DNA from: Auanema rhodensis
Taxonomy: Eukaryota; Nematoda; Chromadorea; Rhabditida; Rhabditidae
Reading direction: 5' to 3'
NCBI GenBank assembly: GCA_964057225.1
Contig: OZ059897.1
Location: forward strand, 18,476,001-18,540,000
DNA: 64,000 nt
The notes under the pieces are model-generated. The model saw only the letters and a list, made by a program, of their open reading frames with translations, was not told where the DNA came from and did no database searches. Positions 25,301-38,689 of this stretch are shown here, in pieces; positions within the stretch are counted from its first letter, which is position 1; every line of letters starts with the position of its first letter. A program made the position numbers and the translations under genes.

Positions 25301-28300
25301 AGATTCCATTTTTCAAGGCAAAGACGATGGACAATGTTATTCAACGAAAAAATTAATTCTTCAGGGTGAAAATCGAGGATATAAGTGTGAACTTATATCA
25401 GTTGATATCTCGGTGCATTTTTAAGCTAGCGCAAATCTGATAACACAGATCGACGCAGCTTAAAAATCCGCATCGAATGCACTATACTACATTGAGAAAC
25501 GCGTGATACAAAAATTAGTTATGATCGTTTGAAAAATGATGCATTAGTGTATGTTGAGTTTCCATGTACACTCAACATTGCTTCCAAAAACATTTTGACA
25601 AAAATTTTTTCGAAAAATTTCAAAATAATTTAGCAAAAAGTAAATGTTTTTAGATTCCATTTTTCAAGGCAAAGACGATGGACAATGTTATTCAACGAAA
25701 AAATTAATTCTTCAGGGTGAAAATCGAGGATATAAGTGTGAACTTATATCAGTTGATATCTCGGTGCATTTTTAAGCTAGCGCAAATCTGATAACACAGA
25801 TCGACGCAGCTTAAAAATCCGCATCGAATGCACTATACTACATTGAGAAACGCGTGATACAAAAATTAGTTATGATCGTTTGAAAAATGATGCATTAGTG
25901 TATGTTGAGTTTCCATGTACACTCAACATTGCTTCCAAAAACATTTTGACAAAAATTTTTTCGAAAAATTTCAAAATAATTTAGCAAAAAGTAGATGTTT
26001 TTAGATTCCTTTTTTCAAGGCAAAGACGATGGACAATGTTATTCAACGAAAAAATTATTTCTTCAGGGTGAAAATCGAGGATATAAGTGTGAACTCATAT
26101 CAGTTGATATCTCGGTGCATTTTTAAGCTAGCGCAAATCTGATAACACAGATCGACGCAGCTTAAAAATCCGGATCGAATGCACTATACTACATTAAGAA
26201 ACGCTTGATACAAAAATTAGTTATGATCGTTTGAAAAATGATGCATTAGTGTATGTTGAGTTTCCATGTACACTCAACATTGCTTCCAAAAACATTTTGA
26301 CAAAAATTTTTTCGAAAAATTTCAAAATAATTTAGCAAAAAGTAGATGTTTTTAGATTCCATTTTTCAAGGCAAAGACGATGGACAATGTTATTCAACGA
26401 AAAAATTAATTCTTCAGGGTGAAAATCGAGGATATAAGTGTGAACTTATATCAGTTGATATCTCGGTGCATTTTTAAGCTAGCGCAAATCTGGTAACACA
26501 GATCGACGCAGCTTAAAAATCCGCATCGAATGCACTATACTACATTGAGAAACGCGTGATACAAAAATTAGTTATGATCGTTTGAAAAATGATGCATTAG
26601 TGTATGTTGAGTTTCCATGTACACTCAACATTGCTTCCAAAAACATTTTGACAAAAATTTTTTCGAAAAATTTCAAAATAATTTAGCAAAAAGTAGATGT
26701 TTTTAGATTCCATTTTTCAAGGCAAAGACGATGGACAATGTTATTCAACGAAAAAATTAATTCTTCAGGGTGAAAATCGAGGATATAAGTGTGAACTTAT
26801 ATCAGTTGATATCTCGGTGCATTTTTAAGCTAGCGCAAATCTGATAACACAGATCGACGCAGCTTAAAAATCCGCATCGAATGCACTATACTACATTGAG
26901 AAACGCGTGATACAAAAATTAGTTATGATCGTTTGAAAAATGATGCATTAGTGTATGTTGAGTTTCCATGTACACTCAACATTGCTTCCAAAAACATTTT
27001 GACAAAAATTTTTTCGAAAAATTTCAAAATAATTTAGCAAAAAGTAAATGTTTTTAGATTCCATTTTTCAAGGCAAAGACGATGGACAATGTTATTCAAC
27101 GAAAAAATTAATTCTTCAGGGTGAAAATCGAGGATATAAGTGTGAACTTATATCAGTTGATATCTCGGTGCATTTTTAAGCTAGCGCAAATCTGATAACA
27201 CAGATCGACGCAGCTTAAAAATCCGCATCGAATGCACTATACTACATTGAGAAACGCGTGATACAAAAATTAGTTATGATCGTTTGAAAAATGATGCATT
27301 AGTGTATGTTGAGTTTCCATGTACACTCAACATTGCTTCCAAAAACATTTTGACAAAAATTTTTTCGAAAAATTTCAAAATAATTTAGCAAAAAGTAGAT
27401 GTTTTTAGATTCCTTTTTTCAAGGCAAAGACGATGGACAATGTTATTCAACGAAAAAATTATTTCTTCAGGGTGAAAATCGAGGATATAAGTGTGAACTC
27501 ATATCAGTTGATATCTCGGTGCATTTTTAAGCTAGCGCAAATCTGATAACACAGATCGACGCAGCTTAAAAATCCGGATCGAATGCACTATACTACATTA
27601 AGAAACGCTTGATACAAAAATTAGTTATGATCGTTTGAAAAATGATGCATTAGTGTATGTTGAGTTTCCATGTACACTCAACATTGCTTCCAAAAACATT
27701 TTGACAAAAATTTTTTCGAAAAATTTCAAAATAATTTAGCAAAAAGTAGATGTTTTTAGATTCCATTTTTCAAGGCAAAGACGATGGACAATGTTATTCA
27801 ACGAAAAAATTAATTCTTCAGGGTGAAAATCGAGGATATAAGTGTGAACTTATATCAGTTGATATCTCGGTGCATTTTTAAGCTAGCGCAAATCTGGTAA
27901 CACAGATCGACGCAGCTTAAAAATCCGCATCGAATGCACTATACTACATTAAGAAACGCTTGATACAAAAATTAGTTATGATCGTTTGAAAAATGATGCA
28001 TTAGTGTATGTTGAGTTTCCATGTACACTCAACATTGCTTCCAAAAACATTTTGACAAAAATTTTTTCGAAAAATTTCAAAATAATTTAGCAAAAAGTAG
28101 ATGTTTTTAGATTCCATTTTTCAAGGCAAAGACGATGGACAATGTTATTCATCGAAAAAATTAATTCTTCAGGGTGAAAATCGAGGATATAAGTGTGAAC
28201 TTATATCAGTTGATATCTCGGTGCATTTTTAAGCTAGCGCAAATCTGATAACACAGATCGACGCAGCTTAAAAATCCGCATCGAATGCACTATACTACAT

Positions 28301-31300
28301 TGAGAAACGCGTGATACAAAAATTAGTTATGATCGTTTGAAAAATGATGCATTAGTGTATGTGGAGTTTCCATGTACACTCAACATTGCTTCCAAAAACA
28401 TTTTGACAAAAATTTTTTCGAAAAATTTCAAAATAATTTAGCAAAAAGTAGATGTTTTTAGATTCCATTTTTCAAGGCAAAGACGATGGACAATGTTATT
28501 CAACGAAAAAATTAATTCTTCAGGGTGAAAATCGAGGATATAAGTGTGAACTTATATCAGTTGATATCTCGGTGCATTTTTAAGCTAGCGCAAATCTGAT
28601 AACACAGATCGACGCAGCTTAAAAATCCGCATCGAATGCACTATACTACATTAAGAAACGCTTGATACAAAAATTAGTTATGATCGTTTGAAAAATGATG
28701 CATTAGTGTATGTTGAGTTTCCATGTACACTCAACATTGCTTCCAAAAACATTTTGACAAAAATTTTTTCGAAAAATTTCAAAATAATTTAGCAAAAAGT
28801 AGATGTTTTTAGATTCCATTTTTCAAGGCAAAGACGATGGACAATGTTATTCAACGAAAAAATTAATTCTTCAGGGTGAAAATCGAGGATATAAGTGTGA
28901 ACTTATATCAGTTGATATCTCGGTGCATTTTTAAGCTAGCGCAAATCTGATAACACAGATCGACGCAGCTTAAAAATCCGCATCGAATGCACTATACTAC
29001 ATTGAGAAACGCGTGATACAAAAATTAGTTATGATCGTTTGAAAAATGATGCATTAGTGTATGTTGAGTTTCCATGTACACTCAACATTGCTTCCAAAAA
29101 CATTTTGACAAAAATTTTTTCGAAAAATTTCAAAATAATTTAGCAAAAAGTAGATGTTTTTAGATTCCATTTTTCAAGGCAAAGACGATGGACAATGTTA
29201 TTCAACGAAAAAATTAATTCTTCAGGGTGAAAATCGAGGATATAAGTGTGAACTTATATCAGTTGATATCTCGGTGCATTTTTAAGCTAGCGCAAATCTG
29301 ATAACACAGATCGACGCAGCTTAAAAATCCGCATCGAATGCACTATACTACATTGAGAAACGCGTGATACAAAAATTAGTTATGATCGTTTGAAAAATGA
29401 TGCATTAGTGTATGTTGAGTTTCCATGTACACTCAACATTGCTTCCAAAAACATTTTGACAAAAATTTTTTCGAAAAATTTCAAAATAATTTAGCAAAAA
29501 GTAAATGTTTTTAGATTCCATTTTTCAAGGCAAAGACGATGGACAATGTTATTCAACGAAAAAATTAATTCTTCAGGGTGAAAATCGAGGATATAAGTGT
29601 GAACTTATATCAGTTGATATCTCGGTGCATTTTTAAGCTAGCGCAAATCTGATAACACAGATCGACGCAGCTTAAAAATCCGCATCGAATGCACTATACT
29701 ACATTGAGAAACGCGTGATACAAAAATTAGTTATGATCGTTTGAAAAATGATGCATTAGTGTATGTTGAGTTTCCATGTACACTCAACATTGCTTCCAAA
29801 AACATTTTGACAAAAATTTTTTCGAAAAATTTCAAAATAATTTAGCAAAAAGTAGATGTTTTTAGATTCCTTTTTTCAAGGCAAAGACGATGGACAATGT
29901 TATTCAACGAAAAAATTATTTCTTCAGGGTGAAAATCGAGGATATAAGTGTGAACTCATATCAGTTGATATCTCGGTGCATTTTTAAGCTAGCGCAAATC
30001 TGATAACACAGATCGACGCAGCTTAAAAATCCGCATCGAATGCACTATACTACATTAAGAAACGCTTGATACAAAAATTAGTTATGATCGTTTGAAAAAT
30101 GATGCATTAGTGTATGTTGAGTTTCCATGTACACTCAACATTGCTTCCAAAAACATTTTGACAAAAATTTTTTCGAAAAATTTCAAAATAATTTAGCAAA
30201 AAGTAGATGTTTTTGGATTCCTTTTTTCAAGGCAAAGACGATGGACAATGTTATTTAACGAAAAAATTAATTCTTCAGGGTGAAAATCGAGGATATAAGT
30301 GTGAACTTATATCAGTTGATATCTCGGTGCATTTTTAAGCTAGCGCAAATCTGATAACACAGATCGACGCAGCTTAAAAATCCGCATCGAATGCACTATA
30401 CTACATTGAAAAAAGCTTGATACAAAAATTAGTTATGATCGTTTGAAAAATGATGCATTAGTGTATGTTGAGTTTCCATGTACACTCAACATTGCTTCCA
30501 AAAACATTTTGACAAAAATTTTTTCGAAAAATTTCAAAATAATTTAGCAAAAAGTAGATGTTTTTAGATTCCTTTTTTCAAGGCAAAGACGATGGACAAT
30601 GTTATTCAACGAAAAAATTATTTCTTCAGGGTGAAAATCGAGGATATAAGTGTGAACTTATATCAGTTGATATCTCGGTGCATTTTTAAGCTAGCGCAAA
30701 TCTGATAACACAGATCGACGCAGCTTAAAAATCCGGATCGAATGCACTATACTACATTAAGAAACGCTTGATACAAAAATTAGTTATGATCGTTTGAAAA
30801 ATGATGCATTAGTGTATGTTGAGTTTCCATGTACACTCAACATTGCTTCCAAAAACATTTTGACAAAAATTTTTTCGAAAAATTTCAAAATAATTTAGCA
30901 AAAAGTAGATGTTTTTAGATTCCATTTTTCAAGGCAAAGACGATGGACAATGTTATTCAACGAAAAAATTAATTCTTCAGGGTGAAAATCGAGGATATAA
31001 GTGTGAACTTATATCAGTTGATATCTCGGTGCATTTTTAAGCTAGCGCAAATCTGGTAACACAGATCGACGCAGCTTAAAAATCCGCATCGAATGCACTA
31101 TACTACATTAAGAAACGCTTGATACAAAAATTAGTTATGATCGTTTGAAAAATGATGCATTAGTGTATGTTGAGTTTCCATGTACACTCAACATTGCTTC
31201 CAAAAACATTTTGACAAAAATTTTTTCGAAAAATTTCAAAATAATTTAGCAAAAAGTAGATGTTTTTAGATTCCATTTTTCAAGGCAAAGACGATGGACA

Positions 31301-32020
31301 ATGTTATTCATCGAAAAAATTAATTCTTCAGGGTGAAAATCGAGGATATAAGTGTGAACTTATATCAGTTGATATCTCGGTGCATTTTTAAGCTAGCGCA
31401 AATCTGATAACACAGATCGACGCAGCTTAAAAATCCGCATCGAATGCACTATACTACATTGAGAAACGCGTGATACAAAAATTAGTTATGATCGTTTGAA
31501 AAATGATGCATTAGTGTATGTTGAGTTTCCATGTACACTCAACATTGCTTCCAAAAACATTTTGACAAAAATTTTTTCGAAAAATTTCAAAATAATTTAG
31601 CAAAAAGTAGATGTTTTTAGATTCCATTTTTCAAGGCAAAGACGATGGACAATGTTATTCAACGAAAAAATTAATTCTTCAGGGTGAAAATCGAGGATAT
31701 AAGTGTGAACTTATATCAGTTGATATCTCGGTGCATTTTTAAGCTAGCGCAAATCTGATAACACAGATCGACGCAGCTTAAAAATCCGCATCGAATGCAC
31801 TATACTACATTAAGAAACGCTTGATACAAAAATTAGTTATGATCGTTTGAAAAATGATGCATTAGTGTATGTTGAGTTTCCATGTACACTCAACATTGCT
31901 TCCAAAAACATTTTGACAAAAATTTTTTCGAAAAATTTCAAAATAGTTTAGCAAAAAGTAGATGTTTTTAGATTCCATTTTTCAAGGCGAAGACGATGGA
32001 CAATGTTATTCAACGAAAAA
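19385..32020 (+). repeat. 10- and 11-unit higher-order structure
   Basis: The linked pair of a unit with tttttggattcc and ttatttaacg followed by a unit with cattgaaaaaagcttg occurs at 19385/19736, 22895/23246 and 29915/30266. Spacings are 3510 bp (10 units) and 7020 bp (20 units). A second marker set, ctggtaac then tgtggagttt then agtaaatg, occurs in units 23948/24299/25352 and 27809/28160/29213, an offset of 3861 bp (11 units). agtaaatg also marks 26756. The two periods overlap, so this is a mosaic of successive duplications rather than one regular repeat. Confidence 0.8.
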
Positions 32021-32722
32021 ATTAATTCTTCAGGGTGAAAATCGAGGATATAAGTGTGAACTTATATCAGTTGATATCTCGGTGCATTTTTAAGCTAGCG
32101 CAAATCTGATAACACAGATCGACGCAGCTTAAAAATCCGCATCGAATGCACTATACTACATTGAGAAACGCGTGATACAAAAATTAGTTATGATCGTTTG
32201 AAAAATGATGCATTAGTGTATGTTGAGTTTCCATGTACACTCAACATTGCTTCCAAAAACATTTTGACAAAAATTTTTTCGAAAAATTTCAAAATAATTT
32301 AGCAAAAAATAGATGTTTTTAGATTCCTTTTTTCAAGGCAAAGACGATGGACAATGTTATTCAACGAAAAAATTATTTCTTCAGGGTGAAAATCGAGGAT
32401 ATAAGTGTGAACTTATATCAGTTGATATCTCGGTGCATTTTTAAGCTAGCGCAAATCTGATAACACAGATCGACGCAGCTTAAAAATCCGCATCGAATGC
32501 ACTATACTACATTGAAAAACGCTTGATACAAAAATTAGTTATGATCGTTTGAAAAATGATGCATTAGTGTATGTTGAGTTTCCATGTACACTCAACATTG
32601 CTTCCAAAAACATTTTGACAAAAATTTTTACGAAAAATTTCAAAATAATTTAGCAAAAAGTAGATGTTTTTAGATTCCATTTTTCAAGGCAAAGACGATG
32701 GACAATGTTTTTCAACGAAAAA

Positions 32723-35530
32723 ATTAATTCTTCAGGGTGAAAATCGAGGATATAAGTGTGAACTTATATCAGTTGATATCTCGGTGCATTTTTAAGCTAG
32801 CGCAAATCTGATAACACAGATCGACGCAGCTTAAAAATCCGCATCGAATGCACTATACTACATTAAGAAACGCTTGATACAAAAATTAGTTATGATCGTT
32901 TGAAAAATGATGCATTAGTGTATGTTGAGTTTCCATGTACACTCAACATTGCTTCCAAAAACATTTTGACAAAAATTTTTTCGAAAAATTTCAAAATAAT
33001 TTAGCAAAAAGTAGATGTTTTTAGATTCCATTTTTCAAGGCAAAGACGATGGACAATGTTATTCAACGAAAAAATTAATTCTTCAGGGTGAAAATCGAGG
33101 ATATAAGTGTGAACTTATATCAGTTGATATCTCGGTGCATTTTTAAGCTAGCGCAAATCTGATAACACAGATCGACGCAGCTTAAAAATCCGCATCGAAT
33201 GCACTATACTACATTGAGAAACGCTTGATACAAAAATTAGTTATGATCGTTTGAAAAATGATGCATTAGTGTATGTTGAGTTTCCATGTACACTCAACAT
33301 TGCTTCCAAAAACATTTTGACAAAAATTTTTTCGAAAAATTTCAAAATAGTTTAGCAAAAAGTAGATGTTTTTAGATTCCATTTTTCAAGGCAAAGACGA
33401 TGGACAATGTTATTCAACGAAAAAATTAATTCTTCAGGGTGAAAATCGAGGATATAAGTGTGAACTTATATCAGTTGATATCTCGGTGCATTTTTAAGCT
33501 AGCGCAAATCTGATAACACAGATCGACGCAGCTTAAAAATCCGCATCGAATGCACTATACTACATTAAGAAACGCTTGATACAAAAATTAGTTATGATCG
33601 TTTGAAAAATGATGCATTAGTGTATGTTGAGTTTCCATGTACACTCAACATTGCTTCCAAAAACATTTTGACAAAAATTTTTTCGAAAAATTTCAAAATA
33701 ATTTAGCAAAAAGTAGATGTTTTTAGATTCCATTTTTCAAGGCAAAGACGATGGACAATGTTATTCAACGAAAAAATTAATTCTTCAGGGTGAAAATCGA
33801 GGATATAAGTGTGAACTTATATCAGTTGATATCTCGGTGCATTTTTAAGCTAGCGCAAATCTGATAACACAGATCGACGCAGCTTAAAAATCCGCATCGA
33901 ATGCACTATACTACATTGAGAAACGCGTGATACAAAAATTAGTTATGATCGTTTGAAAAATGATGCATTAGTGTATGTTGAGTTTCCATGTACACTCAAC
34001 ATTGCTTCCAAAAACATTTTGACAAAAATTTTTTCGAAAAATTTCAAAATAATTTAGCAAAAAGTAGATGTTTTTAGATTCCTTTTTTCAAGGCAAAGAC
34101 GATGGACAATGTTATTCAACGAAAAAATTATTTCTTCAGGGTGAAAATCGAGGATATAAGTGTGAACTTATATCAGTTGATATCTCGGTGCATTTTTAAG
34201 CTAGCGCAAATCTGATAACACAGATCGACGCAGCTTAAAAATCCGCATCGAATGCACTATACTACATTAAGAAACGCTTGATACAAAAATTAGTTATGAT
34301 CGTTTGAAAAATGATGCATTAGTGTATGTTGAGTTTCCATGTACACTCAACATTGCTTCCAAAAACATTTTGACAAAAATTTTTTCGAAAAATTTCAAAA
34401 TAATTTAGCAAAAAGTAGATGTTTTTAGATTCCATTTTTCAAGGCAAAGACGATGGACAATGTTATTCAACGAAAAAATTAATTCTTCAGGGTGAAAATC
34501 GAGGATATAAGTGTGAACTTATATCAGTTGATATCTCGGTGCATTTTTAAGCTAGCGCAAATCTGATAACACAGATCGACGCAGCTTAAAAATCCGCATC
34601 GAATGCACTATACTACATTGAGAAACGCTTGATACAAAAATTAGTTATGATCGTTTGAAAAATGATGCATTAGTGTATGTTGAGTTTCCATGTACACTCA
34701 ACATTGCTTCCAAAAACATTTTGACAAAAATTTTTTCGAAAAATTTCAAAATAGTTTAGCAAAAAGTAGATGTTTTTAGATTCCATTTTTCAAGGCAAAG
34801 ACGATGGACAATGTTATTCAACGAAAAAATTAATTCTTCAGGGTGAAAATCGAGGATATAAGTGTGAACTTATATCAGTTGATATCTCGGTGCATTTTTA
34901 AGCTAGCGCAAATCTGATAACACAGATCGACGCAGCTTAAAAATCCGCATCGAATGCACTATACTACATTAAGAAACGCTTGATACAAAAATTAGTTATG
35001 ATCGTTTGAAAAATGATGCATTAGTGTATGTTGAGTTTCCATGTACACTCAACATTGCTTCCAAAAACATTTTGACAAAAATTTTTTCGAAAAATTTCAA
35101 AATAATTTAGCAAAAAGTAGATGTTTTTAGATTCCATTTTTCAAGGCAAAGACGATGGACAATGTTATTCAACGAAAAAATTAATTCTTCAGGGTGAAAA
35201 TCGAGGATATAAGTGTGAACTTATATCAGTTGATATCTCGGTGCATTTTTAAGCTAGCGCAAATCTGATAACACAGATCGACGCAGCTTAAAAATCCGCA
35301 TCGAATGCACTATACTACATTGAGAAACGCGTGATACAAAAATTAGTTATGATCGTTTGAAAAATGATGCATTAGTGTATGTTGAGTTTCCATGTACACT
35401 CAACATTGCTTCCAAAAACATTTTGACAAAAATTTTTTCGAAAAATTTCAAAATAATTTAGCAAAAAGTAGATGTTTTTAGATTCCTTTTTTCAAGGCAA
35501 AGACGATGGACAATGTTATTCAACGAAAAA
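32723..35530 (+). repeat. 1404-bp (4-unit) higher-order repeat
   Basis: Units at 33074 and 34478 share gagaaacgcttgatac linked to aaaatagtttag. Each is flanked by cattaagaaac units and followed two units later by an ACGCGT unit (33776, 35180). The same aaaatagtttag change also occurs in unit 31670. The offset is exactly 1404 bp. Confidence 0.8.
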
Positions 35531-35881
35531 ATTATTTCTTCAGGGTGAAAATCGAGGATATAAGTGTGAACTTATATCAGTTGATATCTCGGTGCATTTT
35601 TAAGCTAGCGCAAATCTGATAACACAGATCGACGCAGCTTAAAAATCCGCATCGAATGCACTATACTACACTGAAAAACGCTTGATACAAAAATTAGTTA
35701 TGATCGTTTGAAAAATGATGCATTAGTGTATGTTGAGTTTCCATGTACACTCAACATTGCTTCCAAAAACATTTTGACAAAAATTTTTTCGAAAAATTTC
35801 AAAATAATTTAGCAAAAAGTAGATGTTTTTAGATTCCATTTCTCAAGGCAAAGACGATAGACAATGTTATTCAACGAAAAA

Positions 35882-37285
35882 ATTAATTCTTCAGGGTGAA
35901 AATCGAGGATATAAGTGTGAACTTATATCAGTTGATATCTCGGTGCATTTTTAAGCTAGCGCAAATCTGATAACACAGATCGACGCAGCTTAAAAATCCG
36001 CATCGAATGCACTATACTACATTGAGAAACGCTTAATACATAAATTAGTTATGATCGTTTGAAAAATGATGCATTAGTGTATGTTGAGTTTCCATGTACA
36101 CTCAACATTGCTTCCAAAAACATTTTGACAAAAATTTTTTCGAAAAATTTCGAAATAATTTAGCAAAAAGTAGATGTTTTTAGATTCCATTTTTCAAGGC
36201 AAAGACGATGGACAATGTTATTCAACGAAAAAATTAATTCTTCAGGGTGAAAATCGAGGATATAAGTGTGAACTTATATCAGTTGATATCTCGGTGCATT
36301 TTTAAGCTAGCGCAAATCTGATAACACAGATCGACGCAGCTTAAAAATCCGCATCGAATGCACTATACTACATTAAGAAACGCTTGATACAAAAATTAGT
36401 TATGATCGTTTGAAAAATGATGCATTAGTGTATGTTGAGTTTCCATGTACACTCAACATTGCTTCCAAAAACATTTTGACAAAAATTTTTTCGAAAAATT
36501 TCGAAATAATTTAGCAAAAAGTAGATGTTTTTAGATTCCATTTTTCAAGGCAAAGACGATGGACAATGTTATTCAACGAAAAAATTAATTCTTCAGGGTG
36601 AAAATCGAGGATATAAGTGTGAACTTATATCAGTTGATATCTCGGTGCATTTTTAAGCTAGCGCAAATCTGATAACACAGATCGACGCAGCTTAAAAATC
36701 CGCATCGAATGCACTATACTACATTGAGAAACGCTTAATACATAAATTAGTTATGATCGTTTGAAAAATGATGCATTAGTGTATGTTGAGTTTCCATGTA
36801 CACTCAACATTGCTTCCAAAAACATTTTGACAAAAATTTTTTCGAAAAATTTCGAAATAATTTAGCAAAAAGTAGATGTTTTTAGATTCCATTTTTCAAG
36901 GCAAAGACGATGGACAATGTTATTCAACGAAAAAATTAATTCTTCAGGGTGAAAATCGAGGATATAAGTGTGAACTTATATCAGTTGATATCTCGGTGCA
37001 TTTTTAAGCTAGCGCAAATCTGATAACACAGATCGACGCAGCTTAAAAATCCGCATCGAATGCACTATACTACATTAAGAAACGCTTGATACAAAAATTA
37101 GTTATGATCGTTTGAAAAATGATGCATTAGTGTATGTTGAGTTTCCATGTACACTCAACATTGCTTCCAAAAACATTTTGACAAAAATTTTTTCGAAAAA
37201 TTTCGAAATAATTTAGCAAAAAGTAGATGTTTTTAGATTCCATTTTTCAAGGCAAAGACGATGGACAATGTTATTCAACGAAAAA
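35882..37285 (+). repeat. 702-bp (2-unit) alternation
   Basis: Units with tacataaat (35882, 36584) alternate with cattaagaaac units (36233, 36935), all with tttcgaaat, giving a dimeric repeat of 702 bp. The same alternation appears at 52160-54616 and 56299-58755, and one such pair is in the right palindrome arm (17630/17981). Confidence 0.75.
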
Positions 37286-38689
37286 ATTAATTCTTCAGGG
37301 TGAAAATCGAGGATATAAGTGTGAACTTATATCAGTTGATATCTCGGTGCATTTTTAAGCTAGCGCAAATCTGATAACACAGATCGACGCAGCTTAAAAA
37401 TCCGCATCGAATGCACTATACTACATTAAGAAACGCTTGATACAAAAATTAGTTATGATCGTTTGAAAAATGATGCATTAGTGTATGTTGAGTTTCCATG
37501 TACACTCAACATTGCTTCCAAAAACATTTTGACAAAAATTTTTTCGAAAAATTTCAGAATAATTTAGCAAAAAGTAGATGTTTTTAGATTCCATTTTTCA
37601 AGGCAAAGACGATGGACAATGTTATTCAACGAAAAAATTAATTCTTCAGGGTGAAAATCGAGGATATAAGTGTGAACTTATATCAGTTGATATCTCGGTG
37701 CATTTTTAAGCTAGCGCAAATCTGATAACACAGATCGACGCAGCTTAAAAATCCGCATCGAATGCACTATACTACATTGAGAAACGCGTGATACAAAAAT
37801 TAGTTATGATCGTTTGAAAAATGATGCATTAGTGTATGTTGAGTTTCCATGTACACTCAACATTGCTTCCAAAAACATTTTGACAAAAATTTTTTCGAAA
37901 AATTTCAAAATAATTTAGCAAAAAGTAGATGTTTTTAGATTCCTTTTTTCAAGGCAAAGACGATGGACAATGTTATTCAACGAAAAAATTATTTCTTCAG
38001 GGTGAAAATCGAGGATATAAGTGTGAACTTATATCAGTTGATATCTCGGTGCATTTTTAAGCTAGCGCAAATCTGATAACACAGATCGACGCAGCTTAAC
38101 AATCCGCATCGAATGCACTATACTACATTGAAAAACGCTTGATACAAAAATTAGTTATGATCGTTTGAAAAATGATGCATTAGTGTATGTTGAGTTTCCA
38201 TGTACACTCAACATTGCTTCCAAAAACATTTTGACAAAAATTTTTTCGAAAAATTTCAAAATAATTTAGCAAAAAGTAGATGTTTTTAGATTCCATTTCT
38301 CAAGGCAAAGACGATAGACAATGTTATTCAACGAAAAAATTAATTCTTCAGGGTGAAAATCGAGGATATAAGTGTGAACTTATATCAGTTGATATCTCGG
38401 TGCATTTTTAAGCTAGCGCAAATCTGATAACACAGATCGACGCAGCTTAAAAATCCGCATCGAATGCACTATACTACATTGAAAAACGCTTGATACAAAA
38501 ATTAGTTATGATCGTTTGAAAAATGATGCATTAGTGTATGTTGAGTTTCCATGTACACTCAACATTGCTTCCAAAAACATTTTGACAAAAATTTTTTCGA
38601 AAAATTTCAAAATAATTTAGCAAAAAGTAGATGTTTTTAGATTCCTTTTTTCAAGGCAAAGACGATGGACAATGTTATTCAACGAAAAA

